DNA of 64,000 nt from Geosiphon pyriformis. Lineage: Eukaryota > Glomeromycota > Glomeromycetes > Archaeosporales > Geosiphonaceae. Made by a program: the position numbers and the translations under genes. The stretch is from assembly GCA_016748015.1 (NCBI GenBank), contig JAAOMT010000595.1:128282-192281 (forward strand), read 5' to 3'. This document shows positions 34,312 through 46,675 of the stretch, piece by piece; within the stretch, counting starts at the first letter, position 1; every line of letters begins with the position of its first letter. The notes beneath the pieces were generated by a model, which was not told the origin of the DNA, searched no databases, and saw nothing but the letters and a program-made list of their open reading frames with translations.

Positions 34312-35375
34312 TATTACCTGAGTAAAAAAACCGATCCAAAGTTATAAAAAAATATGATCAAAACATAATATAACACAGAATAATACACAATAACATTGGA
34401 TAATGCATTATAATGTAGGATAACGTGTTATAATGCAGGATAACACAGAATAGTACGCAATAACATAGGATAATGTGTTATAACGCAGGATAACACAAAA
34501 TAACATGTAATAACATTAGATAACGTGTTATAACATAGGATAACTAGTGATAATGTAGAAAAATGAAGCAATAACAGAAACAACAAAGCAATAGTTAGTG
34601 ATAGTAAGACAATTGAAAGCAATCCTGTAAAACCAAAAGAATGTATAAAAGCAAGTAGTTGTAAAAGTGAGAAAAGACAGACAGATAGATATAAACCTTT
34701 AGACAAAAATTAAATATCCATACCCCTTTATCCTTTATTATCTTTCCTATTTCATCTCCTGAAATAAACCAATTATTAAAAAGAAATCAGAATCATGAAT
34801 TTATGTTCTCGAACTTCGTGAAATTTACGTGAATTAACCCTTGTCTCATACTTCCATTCTAGGACAGATGCTCTTAGCATAACCACCTCAAACTTATTAA
34901 CGATTTGGACCAATCACTCTTGATTACGGCAATTGACAATACTAATTTATCTTTTTTTTTTCTTTTTTTTTCTTTTTCTGTCTTATTTTTGTGAAGCAGC
35001 AACATAGTAAAATCGACTGTCTGAAAATAGACTTCATGATAGCCTGGTAAAAAAGGGAAGCTCCCCTTAAGTTTTGGATATTAACATTATCTTGTTAGCT
35101 TATCAGAAGGGCGAAAAGACAACACCAGACCCTAATGACTGCACTCATTAACTCAGAAAAGAAAGCTCACATTTACGAAAAATGTTACAATCGACGAAAG
35201 ACAAACTCTGTGCCTTATAACCAAAGAACTCAATGGGTAAATTCACATCCAGGAATAGACCTTCAAAGACTGATAATCAAGACTAAGCCAACAGAATTAC
35301 GCAGAAGATGCATCATCTATAATTGAGAGCACCAAACATTACCATTTCCCATACTCACCAAGTTTACCCATAACA
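34312..35375 (+). repeat. C LTR, 5' copy
   Basis: 1,064 bp, TATTACCTGAG (from TGTTAC) to CATAACA. U3 holds the repeat array listed separately, then TATAAAAG at 34,644-34,651. A run of T/C blocks lies near 34,950. The 3' copy at 43,425 matches it over its whole length with scattered transitions. Confidence 0.9.
34365..34560 (+). promoter_or_regulatory. ATAAC-type repeat array upstream of the C LTR TATA box
   Basis: Irregular tandem repeats of ~54 bp built from GGATAA, TGTTATAA and AATAACA words (for example ATAACGTGTTATAA), giving many small palindromes, about 85 bp or more before TATAAAAG at 34,644. The same array is in the 3' LTR at about 43,470-43,670, followed by TATAAAAG at 43,757-43,764. 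Confidence 0.6.
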
Positions 35376-35429
35376 TTTGGTGCTTCCTGTGAGGTTATAA
35401 ATCCACAGAGACAGAGCACTTCCAAAAAT

Positions 35430-37350
35430 ACATAAAAGTGGCAACTATTGAAACAATAGGAAAGGACCACTCCTCGTACAGAAAAGCACTATTTTAATAC
35501 TTTTGAAAAAACCTAGGAATACCAGCAGAAATCACTTATGCAGAAAGTGATTTTTGTAACTATATCAACACAAAAATCAACTGCTTGTTAGGCTGCGCAA
35601 CTGATACAGGAAGACTTGGAGAACAAATCTATCAAAGCTTACTAGGGTACTCAACAGCCACAACTACCCGAGCAATTGCTGAAACTCTGTGTATAATCAA
35701 TACAGACATTAAATATTACATGGCACAATGATTTCCTCAAGTACAACAACCAGTAGAATCCGATCCTGAGAAATATAAAAACGAATCCAACAACTCTGTA
35801 ACTGCCCAAGCCAAGTCCACAGTCAACAAGAAACCAAGAGTCCTCTCCCCAACAACTCTATTATACTATCAGACACCCCAGAGTAGAATTGTATTCAACT
35901 CACCCCTGGAAACCCAGTCAGAAACACCACAAACTCCTAGAAATCCACACCCTTGGAATCAACACAGTTGGACCAAATCACTTGAAAAATATGGATTGCT
36001 GTTTAGAAATCTTACCCCAGCAGCTGGTCAAACAGAAGGAAACCCATCAACTTGAAAACAGTCACCAGCACAAAACCTAGCAAAATCAGCATCTCTTCTG
36101 ATAGAAGAAACAGCTATCTTACAACCAATTGGTTCAAGTGACAAAGGAAAGCAACCAGCATTAGCACCCAGAGAACACTCAAATATGCGGACACCAATCT
36201 CTTTAAACATAACCAGTAACACCCCACCCATTAACCAGATCATGGCTTACCAGGATATTGCTAAATTGGAAAAATTTTCTGGTGAAGAAAATAACACATA
36301 TTCTTGGATCATGGATGCCAAGAAAGCAATTACTGCTAATGGTTGGAACAATGACCACACAATTCAGGCACTGCTGTTCTTTCTATCCAGAACTGCCAAT
36401 TTATGGTAACAGAGCTTCGCAGAGAAGCCTACCTCCTTTACCGAGTTTAAACTTGCATTTCTGCAATACTTCTGTGACTCCAATACATTAATCTGATTGC
36501 AAAATCAATTCAGCATAATTAAACAAAAAGATCATGAAGCAATAACTACTTATTTCAGATGATTCAATCAAATTCTGTGTCAAATATTAGTTATTGAAAG
36601 AGACTACTACACTGTGGCGCAAGTTTTTAATCAATTCATTAAAGAATTGCAGAGTGGTATTCTAAGGTCCGTAAGACCCCACCATCTGACCAGTTTACAA
36701 GATGCCATCACTCTTGCTCACAATTTTGAGTCTGCAGAACAAGAAGCAAACCATACCCAAGCCATTAATTTAGCCATTAATGGAACCTCTGACATTGATG
36801 CAAAGATAACCCAATTGAGTGAGAAACTAACTTAGAAAATTGAGGGATTTTTAGCTGGAACTACAGGAACTTACCAACCACCCCAACGGAGAGAAAATAA
36901 TAACAACAGCAGATACTTACAGCAACAGAACTGTCAGCAACAGCAACAACCTTGGAGATCCAATCCTTGCAACTGTTACTACTGTCAGAAATCTGGACAC
37001 ATCACCCGTAACTGCAGAAGGAAGATTATGGACCAAAATCAAAGAAACCCATACCAGCAATCCAGATATTAGCAAAACATGGTACCCCAATATTCCATAC
37101 CTCAAAATCAACCGTTTCTATACACACAACAAGTCCCGTACACTCAACCACCACCCCAGAATTATTATCAACCACCACCAATAACACAAACAATCTCTCA
37201 CTATCAAACTTTCCCTTACAGCCCATCCAGACTTTGAGCTATAGACTATAATCAGGGATGAAAAAATCCCAACAACAATCAGGTACAAACCAATAGTGGA
37301 CTGTTTCGACCAATCCCTCACAGTCCTGCCCAATCTCGACCAACACCAAC
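35430..37350 (+). pseudogene. Gag, C element
   Basis: Reading through stops at Trp/Arg/Gln positions, one frame covers an N-terminal region (AEITYAESDFCNYINTK), a Pro/Ser-rich linker, capsid 36,243-36,835 (LEKFSGEENNTYSWIMDAKK, QSGILRSVRP, AITLAHNFESAEQEANH) and a zinc knuckle CYYCQKSGHITRNC at 36,974-37,015, then a Gln/Tyr/Pro-rich tail. The capsid order matches A and B with lower identity. Several in-frame TGA/TAG codons make it inactive. Confidence 0.85.
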
Positions 37351-37379
37351 TGGATACCCAAATCAAGCTTCTTATCTCA

Positions 37380-38052
37380 GTCTTATGGAAGACCAAAGTT
37401 TTAATAAATCTACATCTGTGGAAGGAGAGGATATAGAATAAATCTCCCAACCTTCCAAGCAAACAAAAAGCAATATCCCACCAGCCATTATTACCAAAGA
37501 CACCATCCTAGCCACCATATTTCTTTTTGACATCAATAATTTAAACACCCATAGCCTTTTTAGTAGAACAGCCATCAATCAGGATAAACCAATAATGGCC
37601 CTATACACCGATGCCAGAGTCAGAGGAATAGACATTAAATTAATCCTGAATAGCAGATTAGCTGGTAGCATAATCACGAAGCAGCTCATGGACCAACTAG
37701 ATTGCTGAGTAGACTGTGCTGCTACCACCCGGATCATTACAGCGGATGGAAACACAAAAACCCCAATAAGAGAAATTGACAACTTCTCCTTCAAAATTAA
37801 TGGAATTCAAATCTCTACCAAAGTACTCATTATAAAAGCTATTCAATATCAAGCTTTAGTAGGAAACAATTGGTTGTCAAAAGCCAACGCTACTCTTGAC
37901 TGAAACACCCAAAAACTTCAATTCACGTTCCATGGACAGCATGTCCGAGTCCCAGCTACGTGCGGACACTTTAAAACCCAACGTACCAAGAAATCCCTTA
38001 TTGAATTCAAAGACACCAACCATCGAGACCTATTAGGTTTCATGGGCGGATA
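37380..38052 (+). pseudogene. Aspartic protease, C element
   Basis: MALYTDARVRGIDIKLIL leads to LILNSRLAGSIIT at 37,639-37,677: the catalytic Asp is Asn and the triad Gly is Arg, both G-to-A. ALVGNNWLSKANATLD follows. Stops replace Trp and others downstream. Confidence 0.8.
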
Positions 38053-38972
38053 ATTATCAAACTGAACTATCCCCACCATCAACCTGGGAAGAAAAAGGAA
38101 AAGACAGAGCTGAAGAAGAACCCCAATTGTCATTACTAGGATATGTAACCTCGGACCAAAGAAACTTATTTTACCAACCCCCAAGACTAATATGTGTTGA
38201 TTGTAGAAAAAAACTATCCACTATGAGCACATGTATTGGGGACAACAAAAAATGGCCCACCACCACCAAATACTATTGCAGACCTTGTTTACTGGAAAGA
38301 TTTGAATGACCAAAATGATGAGGCAAGTGAAACAACACACCATGTCTCACATGTGGTGAAATCCTGCCAGATAAAAGACTCTAGAATGATTTGCCTGGCA
38401 GAGGAGGAACATGCGACGAGGCTTGTCAATACACCATATTAATCAACGATTGGATACGAAAGGGAACTCCCATCGAAGACGCTTGGAAATGAGCCCTCAA
38501 CAGACTGGACGGTTATCCACATGATGACCACAAAATCTAGAGAATGGCAAGTGCCAAGGCCAAAGACACCATGCCCAAAGAAATATGAGAAATCAAGGAC
38601 AATCCTTGGACGTCCGAATATAATGGACCCGACTACCCTGAGGATGATTTCTTTACAGATGACTCAGACACATTTCAGAACCAATATCAGGAATTGGCCC
38701 CAACTTGCAAAGAACAGAAGCAAAGATTGGCCGATTTGAATACCAAACTGTGTGATCATTGTTTGATCCCTTATCACTTCCAGTACTGCGACGAATGTGA
38801 TCTCATGTTCAATCCACTTCCAAAAATACTGTTTCCAATTACTGAACTACCTGAGCCCGAAGAAGAGGTATTGATCACCGAGGACATGTTGTTTCAAGAT
38901 CCAACTGAGAATACTAAAACAGAACAGTATCTCGTGTATCCCGACCTATCCAAAGAACTAAAGCTAAAATAG
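38053..38972 (+). pseudogene. Cys-rich region with three modules, C element
   Basis: Module 1 at 38,192-38,295 (CVDCRKKLSTMSTC ... YYCRPC), module 2 near 38,340-38,430 (PCLTCGEILPDKR-like, GGTCDEACQY, in shifted frames), module 3 at 38,748-38,800 (LCDHCLIPYHFQYCDEC). The order and Cys spacing agree with A, B and D. An acidic linker (EPEEEVLITEDM) leads into the dUTPase. Confidence 0.72.
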
Positions 38973-39956
38973 TACAGTGATAACGAGAAAAGAATCTGCC
39001 CCAAAAGAGCACATGACACCAATGCTGGTTTTGATCTATGATATCTCGGACAATCATCCATCATTATAGCCCCACATTCTCTTGTAAAAATAGATCTTAA
39101 GATAGCATTAGAAATTTCTATTAGTACAATGATACAAGTTGCCTCTCGATCTAGTCTAGCCAAAAAAAGAATTGATGTAAAAGAAGGAATCATTGATGCC
39201 GATTACATGGAAAACATTATCATGATGTTACAGAACAATTCGAACAGACCCTACAAAATAGAATCACAAGAAAAAATTGCCCAAGCTATCTTCCTATTCC
39301 TAGTCAAAATACCCCAATTAACCCCAGTAACAACCTGAGAAGAGTTAGGCCTCACTGCCCAAAGAATTAACGGGTTTGGATCAAGTGAAAAAGGAAACGT
39401 ACCAGTTAATTTTATGAAGGAAGACAGTGACCAGGTAGAATTTATTAACACTGACACCGTCATCTCCATTCCCTCATACCAACAATACATCTTCAAGGTG
39501 AATTGAAAGATCCAAGATCAAGTCCTGTTATTCGAAGCCAGTCCTGAAATCTGTTCCCTAGCTGATGTTGCTAATCTATATCTACCGGCCAAAGCCCATA
39601 AACACTTCAAAATCCCCATCCACAACCTGACAGAAGATGTCATTGAAATCCCTGAAGGGACCCTCATTGGTTCTATATCCATAGATATTCAGAATCCTAA
39701 AAAACCCCAGTTCATTCCAGATTTCGCACAATTATTCTTATTCTGTGACATTACCTCACAAGTATAAAATTTGCTAAAAGAAAATTACTTGTTTACACCA
39801 AAAAAAATCAATAAATTGAATTTAGGAAATTTAAGTACCCTGCAACAAATGCAACTCAAAGTCCTTCTGAATCAGTATGCCGATGTCTTTGCCAGCGAAA
39901 ATGAGTTCAGATGCACTGACATTGTGAAGCATCAGATTGATACGAGAGATACTTGA
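38973..39956 (+). pseudogene. dUTPase domain and RT-proximal linker, C element
   Basis: Motif I NAGFDL near 39,020 followed by a TGA stop at an Arg position; motif II SRSSLAKKRI; motif III GIIDADYMEN with the catalytic Asp and stacking Tyr kept; motif IV EKIAQA; motif V degraded to RINGFGSSEK. The linker and NEFRC-containing end (39,771-39,956) match A and B. Stops at 38,970, 39,040, 39,338 and 39,505 break it. Confidence 0.82.
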
Positions 39957-41228
39957 CCGATTAAGCAACAAGCTTACCATGTACCCCCATTTGGCTATAA
40001 CCTAATTAAGCAAGAAGTGCAACGGATGCTTGATAACAGCCTAATCAAAGAATCATTAAGCCCTTAGTTCTCTTCAGTAGTCTTGGTTACCAAGAAAAAC
40101 AGAAAAGTGTGATTCTGCATAGATTATCGAAAACTAAATAGTGTTATGTGAGGAAATAGTTATCTCACTCTCCTCATCCAGAAAATTCTAAACAATCTAG
40201 GGAAAAAGAAATGATTCTCGTCATTAGATTTAGCAAGTAGTTATTAACAAGTTGAAATAGACCCCAAAGACAAAGGAAAAACAGCATTTACCACTTGAGA
40301 TGGAAACTTCGAGTTTAACATAATGCCTTTTGGACTTTGTAATGCTCCTGCCATGTTTCAACATCTGATGGATGTAATATACAAAGAAATCCTTTGGAAA
40401 TCAGTAGTAGTCTACCTAGATGATACAAATGTGTTCTCCGAAACATTCGATGACCATCTGCTCCACCTACAACAAGTCTTCGAATGCCTTCGTAGTGCCG
40501 GATTGAAACTCAATCCCAAGAAGTGCTTCTTTGGAAAAACCAAGTTAAAATTCTTAGGACATGTAATCGGCAAGGACAGAGTTAAACCTGATCCAGATAA
40601 AGTACAAAAAGTCAAGAATTTTCCAGCTCCAATTAACCTCAGAGAATTACAAGAATTTCTAGAATTGGCAGAATATTATTGTTGATTTGTCAAAGATTTC
40701 TCGAACATCACAAAACTACTCCATTAATTGTTGTCCAAATACATATCGTACTTGTGGAAAAAAGATTAACAGAAAGCATTCGACTATCTCAAGCAGTGAT
40801 TAATCACATCCCCAATTCTAATTTACCCAGATTTTACTAAATGGTTCATTGTTACTACGGACGCCTCAAAAAATGCTCTAGGAGCAGTCTTATTACAGAT
40901 AGGACCGAACAATAGAGAACACCCAGTTGCCTACACTAGTCGCAGCACCAGCCCAGCAGAAAAAAATTACAGCACAACAGATCTGAAATGTCTCATCATT
41001 TATTGGGCCATACAAACTTGGAAACATTATCTTAGTTAACCATTTGACCTATATACCAATCATAAAGGACTTATTTGATTACTCAACAATCCACAACTAG
41101 AAGGAAAATATGCGAGATGGAGTACTTATCTGCAATAATTCCCATTCAAAGTCCATTACAAGGAAGAATCCAAGAACACCAATGCCAACAGTTTGTTGAA
41201 AATGCCACAAACCTAATCCCAGACTCAT
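39957..41228 (+). pseudogene. Reverse transcriptase and RNase H, C element
   Basis: RT motifs: FCIDYRKLNS, SLDLAS-Y-QVEIDPKDKGKT with TAG for Trp, NIMPFGLCNAPAMFQHLM, and an intact catalytic YLDDT at 40,413-40,427. RNase H: FIVTTDASKNALGAVLLQ, VAYTSRSTSPAEKNY, then ANSLLKMP near 41,190. At least eight in-frame TGA/TAG codons sit where relatives have Trp or Arg. Confidence 0.87.
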
Positions 41229-42600
41229 GAACACACTTACTTATCAACAACTATATCAGTACCTATCAACACTACGTTTCAAGGAGATATTATCTCAACA
41301 GGAACAAAGTACCATACAAAAACAAGCCCAAAATTATTTTATTCAAGACAACCAACTATATTGACGAGAACACCAAAACCACCCCAACCCACAACAACTA
41401 ATTAAGGACAGTGAAAGAGAAACTATACTATATAGCATGCACTCAGATCCGACTGCAGAACACTTTAACAAAGATGCTACCCTTGAAAGAACACTAAACT
41501 TATACTATTGGCCAACGATGTACAAAGACATTTTTGAATATGTGCTCAATTGTGACACATGCCAGCGAAGAGGAGGAACAAGATCAACAGAACCACTTCA
41601 ACTCATTCTAGTTGGAAATCCATTTGATAGAATTGGGATCGACTTGGTTGGACCTCTTTCAATTACATCCCAAAGAAATTGCTATATCACTGTAGCTGTA
41701 GACTATCTTACAAAATGGCCAGAAGCCAGAGCAATCTAAGTGGCTGATGCCAAAACAGTAGCCGAATTTGTGCATCAAGACTTAATTTGCCAACATGGAT
41801 GTCTGAAAGAATTATTATCTGATCAAGGAACACACTTCGTTAATAATACGTTGACTAAACTAAGTCCACGGTTTGGAATAAAGAGACTCTTATCGTCACT
41901 ATACCACCCACAAACAAACGGACTGGTAGAACAATTTAATAGAACACTGTGTAAAGCACTAACAAAAATAAGTCATGAAAACAAACAAGAATGAGACTTA
42001 TTCATATCTTCTGTACTCTTTGTATACCGAACATTGAAACAAAATATGACTCAGTTCACACTGTTCGAACTAGTCTATGGAAGAAAAGCTACGTTACCAA
42101 TTGAACAAGTGATACTGTCATACTCAACAGAAACAATCAATGAAGAGAATTTTGAAGCTACCTTACACCAAAAAACGTACCAGCTAATAAAAATGTTGAA
42201 AAACAATTGAAGAACAGCAGCTGACAATATTAGTCATGCTTAAGAATGACAAAAAGAAAAACATGATAAACACCTATCAGAACAACCAATGGAATTCAAG
42301 ATTGGAGACCAAGTACTGTTATATTGTACAAAAGCTGAGAAACAGTGGAGTGGAAAGTTTGACCCAAAGTGGAACGGTCTATTCTATATACATGAAGCAT
42401 TAGAAAATAGAGCTTACAAATTATGATTGGAAGACAGGATTTTAAAGAAAGTAGTGCATAGAAATCAGTTAAAAATTTATCATGAAAAACAGGAATCATT
42501 GTCATTAGTACCTCAACTAGAAACACAAATTTCATTAATTAGACCAGAAAATATACCACGAGATCTAAAACCAATTATCGTCATCAAAACATAGACAATG
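41229..42600 (+). pseudogene. Integrase, C element
   Basis: Zinc region 41,437-41,575 (HFNKDAT, CDTCQRRGGT), core DRIGIDLVGPLSITS, LSDQGTHFVNN, YHPQTNGLVEQFNRTLCKAL, with all three acidic residues kept. C-terminal part 42,290-42,595 (DQVLLYCTKAEKQWSGKFD, WNGLFYIHEALEN) is a GPY/F-type module. One stop at 41,737 and several after 41,990. Confidence 0.87.
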
Positions 42601-42674
42601 GGCAGCAAATTAAATTGGGGAATTCAAATATATATAACATCCAAAAAGCAGCAAGAAACGATAGAAATTTCAAC

Positions 42675-43409
42675 ATGGACCTTTCAGATCAAATTTTAAA
42701 ATTATCTAAACAATTATTTGAAACAATTCAAAAATTGACATCTCAAATAAAAATAACAATTGATAAAAAAGAGATATAGTACAAAGATAAGAGCAGGAGA
42801 GGAAAGAACAAGAGTTCAATTAGAACTAAATCCTCCCTCCCCTACCTACCACCCGAAAGGCAATGTTGGAGAAAAAATTGCCTTCAGGTGGGAGGTGGAA
42901 AAGAAGGAGGCAAAGAATGAGAAAAAAGTTACAAAAGAAGATACTTGGTCCTTGAACTTGAAGAAATAAAAAAAGCTTTAGCTTGTGGGACCAAACTTCC
43001 CGAAACAGGGGAGTGAACACCTGACAACACTCAGGAATGAAAAGAAAGACTTCTCTCAGCTTATTGGTTCTACAAAATTGGAGAACAGCTTGACTTAAAA
43101 ACACCATATGAAGACCTCAGCCAGAAAATGTTTAACAAAGAAGCAATACAACAAGTAGAAAAATTCATAGGGAAAAACAACCTGACCCTACATTACAAAG
43201 CAGCATACTGACTATACATTATCTTCCAACATTGCCCAAATGTGCTACTGAATGGATCTATGAAAACCATAATGGTTAACAACATAGAATGAATAACCAA
43301 TCAACAATTCAAAGACCTACAAAAAGCAATACTCAAGGCAACAATCAAACATTACATAAACAAAGCCACAATAACAGATACATACAGTTTCGCAGGAGCT
43401 CAATTTTAA
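42675..43409 (+). pseudogene. Extra ORF (ORF3) after integrase, C element
   Basis: 245-codon frame from ATG 42,675 to TAA 43,407-43,409 with several stops. MDLSDQILKLSKQLFETI and IKITIDKKEI match the N-termini of A/X, B and D; FIGKNNLTLHYKAAY and the C-terminal FAGAQF match the other regions. A basic Lys/Glu/Arg-rich middle (42,760-42,970) is longer than in the others. The end overlaps the polypurine tract. Unknown family. Confidence 0.7.
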
Positions 43410-43424
43410 AAAAGAGAGGGATAA

Positions 43425-44478
43425 TGTTACCCAAGTAGAAAAACCGATCCAAAGTTATGAAAAAACATGACCAAAATGTGACATAACACAGAATAATGCA
43501 CAATAACATTGAATAATGCATTATAACATAGGATAACATGTTATAATGCAGGATAACACAGAATAGCACGCAATAATATAGGATAATGTGTTATAATGCA
43601 GGATAATACAGAATAACATGTAATAACATCAGATAATGTATTATAACATAGGATAACTAGCGATAATGTAGAAAAACAAAGTAATAACAGAAACAACAAA
43701 GCAATAGCTAATGATAGCAAGACAATTGAAAACAATCCTGTAAAACCAAAAAAATGTATAAAAGCAAGTAGTTGTAGAAGTAAGAAAAGACAGACAGATA
43801 GATACAAACCTCTAGACAAGAATTAAATATCCATACCTCTTCATCCTTTATTATCTTCCCTATTTCATCTCCTGAAATAAACCAATTATTAAAAAGAAAT
43901 CAGAATCACAAATTTATGTTTTCGAACTTTGTGGAATTTACATGAATTAACCTTTGTCTCGTATTTCCGTTCTAGGACAGATGCTCTTAGCATAACCACC
44001 TCAAACCTATTAACAATTTGGACCAATCACTCTTGATCATGGCAATTGACAATACTAATTTTTCTTTTTTTTTTCTTTTTCTGTCTTATTTTTGTGGAGT
44101 GGCAACATAGTAAAATTGACTGTCTAGGAATAGACTTTGTGATAGCTTGATAAAAGAGGGAAGTTTTCCCTAAGTTTTGGATATTAACATTATCTTGTTA
44201 GCTTACCAGAAGGGTGAAAAGACAATCCCAGACTCTAACAACTGCGCTCGTTAGCTTGGAAAAGAAAGCTCATATTTACAAAAAATGTTGCAATTGACGA
44301 AAGACAAACTCTGTGCCTTATAACCAAAAAACTTAATGGATAAATTTACATCCAGGAATAGATTTTCAGAGACTGATAATCAAGACTAAGCCAACAGAAT
44401 TACACAAAAGACACATCATCCATAATTGAGAGCACCAAACATTACTATTTCCCATACCCACTAAGTTTACTCATAACA
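43425..44478 (+). repeat. C LTR, 3' copy
   Basis: 1,054 bp, TGTTACCCAAG to CATAACA, preceded by the polypurine tract. It keeps the TGTTAC end that the 5' copy has lost by G-to-A. TATAAAAG at 43,757-43,764. Confidence 0.9.
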
Positions 44479-44482
44479 CCGG

Positions 44483-45117
44483 ATTTAGTCTGGCAGTTGT
44501 GTCCTTCTGGTAAGCTATCCGATAATATATAAAATCCTACTCTTATTTCTGGATCTTTTACCAGGCTATCCTTGACGTCAATAACTCAGTGCTTAATCTT
44601 TTAATCAATTAGTATACAACAACAAAATAAAAAAGAAAGAAAATAAAATAAAGAAAATAGAGAAAATAAGCCAAGGTAATTTAGTACGTTAGTATCTTGT
44701 CAATAGCCATAATCAAGAGTTATCAACATGAAATGTTGATAGTAGAGAGTGGGTTGAGATATGAAATAATTATTTATTTAATGATTGGGAACTGGAATAT
44801 TGCTTAGATTAAATCTAAACGGAGAGGTCTATCTTTTTAGCTTCTAATTCTACTGCTATATATACATAATTGAGATTTCTCAATTCCTCAATTCTTTGTG
44901 ACAGAAATCCTGGGATTCTTGAAATCCTGCAATTTCTGATGAGAGGAATCCTGGAATTCTGGAATCCTGCAATTCCTTATCAAGGAATTCTGAAATTCCT
45001 GGAATCTTGCAATTCCTCTGAAAGGAATTCTGGAATTCCACATTTACTACATCTACTTCTGATTGGCTAATATCTACTGACTAATAATACTATATTTCTT
45101 ATATTCTATAAGTAACA
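44483..45117 (-). repeat. B LTR, right copy, second part
   Basis: Continuation of the LTR broken at 34,311 (44,479-44,482 is the CCGG duplication). It has the same A-rich tract, TATATATAG box near 44,859-44,867 and GAATTCC array (44,878-45,040). Compared with the left copy it lacks ~31 bp around 44,722, including GTTCCAGTATGGTTAAG. Ends GTAACA at 45,117. Confidence 0.9.
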
Positions 45118-45743
45118 ATGGCTCCAAAATCTGGCTGATGAGGCAGTGATTGGAATCCTGATGGTGTTGGTGATCTCGATTTAAATCCTTCAAAATAATT
45201 GCTGTATGCTCTTAATAGTTTGTTTTTTTTTTGTTTACTCTGAAACATGATTCTTGCTAGTGGCGTCTTTGTACTGGTAGACACGTCTGCTGATGTGATG
45301 TTAATGGTACTTCTGGGCATGTAATGATATAATGGGTATATCGGAGATTCAATTCTTTGTTTCTTCCAGTTAGGAATTTGTATTCTTTTGGGTGTTACTG
45401 CTGGTGTCTGTAGTTTTTCTTTGCCTTTGTTCTGGTAAGTAATAGGGAATGTTCTTTGTGTATATTTTTCAATTTCTTGGTTGATTTCTCTGATGATGGG
45501 TGCAAAGCTGTGATTTGTGGATAAGTTGGTGTGTTGGATTAGTTCCAAATAGAAATTTTCTCTTGCTGATTTAATATCAACTGGTCTTCTTAGGAAATCT
45601 GTGATTCTTTTATTGATGTAGAAGTTGAAAGCTAATTCTGCTAAGTAATGGTTGTTGTTTAGGCCTAGCTGTTGGCTGTACTGTTGAAATAAAGATTTTG
45701 TGAATCCTAGATAGTTTGTTCCTATTATTTCTGATTCTGCCAT
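45118..45743 (-). pseudogene. Gag, N-terminal part, A element
   Basis: Open from ATG 45,743 for 208 codons to the B insertion point. MAESEIIGTNYLGFTKSLFQ, AFNFYINKRI and REINQEIEKYTQRTFPITYQ align with the N-terminus of B gag and the relic at 62,431. Ends PDFGA at the junction; the protein continues at 24,817 (ISLWEITESEEKK). The start lies ~60 bp from the LTR edge, with no upstream ORF. Confidence 0.85.
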
Positions 45744-45805
45744 TTTTGGTTTGGTGTTGTCAGTGCTGGTTCTCTGTAGGATTATACTTCACAGGGAGCA
45801 CCAAA

Positions 45806-46675
45806 TGTTATAGTTGAATTATTTGGAGTCTCAAGTCAAATAACAAACCTGTAACTTGGTGCTCAAAAGCTATTTCTGTCAATGATATTCTGAAAGTGTT
45901 ATATCTGAAGATTTTGATGGAGTCCTTTGTATAATAAACAGAGATTTGATAGTATGGCAATTTGTTGTTTGTTGTTAGTTGTTTTCCAATTTCTTTCTCA
46001 GTTTGGTGGCCAGATTTATTCTGGCAGTTGTGCCCTTCTGGTAAGCTAACTGATAATATATATAAATCTACCCTTATTTTTGGGTCTTTTACCAGACTAT
46101 CTGTGATGTTAATAACTCAGTACTTTTAATCCCCAATCAATTAGTAGGCACAACAGAATCAAAGAAAGAAAGAAATAAAATAAAAATAATAATGATGATG
46201 AAGATAAGCCAAGACAATTTGGTAAGTTAGTATCTCGTCAATAGCAATGATCAAGAGCTATTGTTTTAGCGTGGTTAAGTATCAATTACTATCAACATGA
46301 AGTGTTGATAGTGGAGAATAGATTGAGATATAAAATAATTATTTATTTGATAATTGGAAGTTGGAAGATTGCTTAGATTAATCTACACTAAAAGGTCTGT
46401 CTTTTCAGCTTCTAATTCTGCTGCTATATATACATAATTGAGATTCCTCAATTCCTTGATTCTTCACAACAAGAATCCTGGAATTCCTGAAATCCTGTGA
46501 TTCCTTTGAGAAAAATTCTGGAATTCTGGAATCCTGTGATTTCTCGTCAGGGAATCCTGAAATTCTTGGAATCCTGCAATTCCTGAAAGGAATCCTGGAA
46601 TTTTACATTTATTATGCCTACTTCTAATTGGCTACTACTCATGCTAATATATTTCTTATATTTCTATAAGTAACA
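45806..46675 (-). repeat. A LTR (5' LTR of A), inserted in the right X LTR
   Basis: 870 bp, TGTTATAG to GTAACA, closely related to the B LTRs, with a GAATTCC array (46,446-46,605) beside a TATATATAG box near 46,424-46,432. On minus, the following TTTGGTGCTCCCTGTGAAG is the primer-binding region. On its right, ATAACAAAAA continues the A-rich tract of the X LTR. Its partner LTR is not in the window. Confidence 0.85.

Larger units (their letters stand above)
34312..44478 (+). mobile_element. LTR retrotransposon C, complete length, plus strand
   Basis: 10,167 bp with LTRs at 34,312-35,375 and 43,425-44,478, inserted in the 5' LTR of B with target duplication CTGG/CCGG (34,308-34,311, 44,479-44,482). 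The primer-binding region TTTGGTGCTTCCTGTGAGG follows the 5' LTR; a polypurine tract AAAAAAGAGAGGGATAA precedes the 3' LTR. Its LTRs are unlike those of A/B/X but its proteins have the same order. It must be younger than B. Confidence 0.92.
24822..45117 (-). mobile_element. LTR retrotransposon B, interrupted by C
   Basis: Bounded by LTRs 24,822-25,694 and 34,105-34,311 plus 44,483-45,117. Its target duplication is ATGA (24,818-24,821) and ATGG (45,118-45,121), one transition apart. Without C it is ~10.1 kb. Gag, protease, Cys-rich region, dUTPase, RT, RNase H, integrase and ORF3 are all recognisable, so it inserted as a complete element. Confidence 0.9.

Noticed and set aside
34428-34706. Leu/Phe-rich minus-strand ORF, and its twin at 43,541-43,819
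   Set aside because: Both lie in the C LTR repeat array; the reading is produced by the GGATAA/TGTTATAA words in reverse and occurs in both LTRs.
40412-40615. Minus-strand ORF over the C reverse transcriptase
   Set aside because: Antisense to the strongly conserved RT core; similar antisense ORFs appear over the RT of B at 28,401-28,601.
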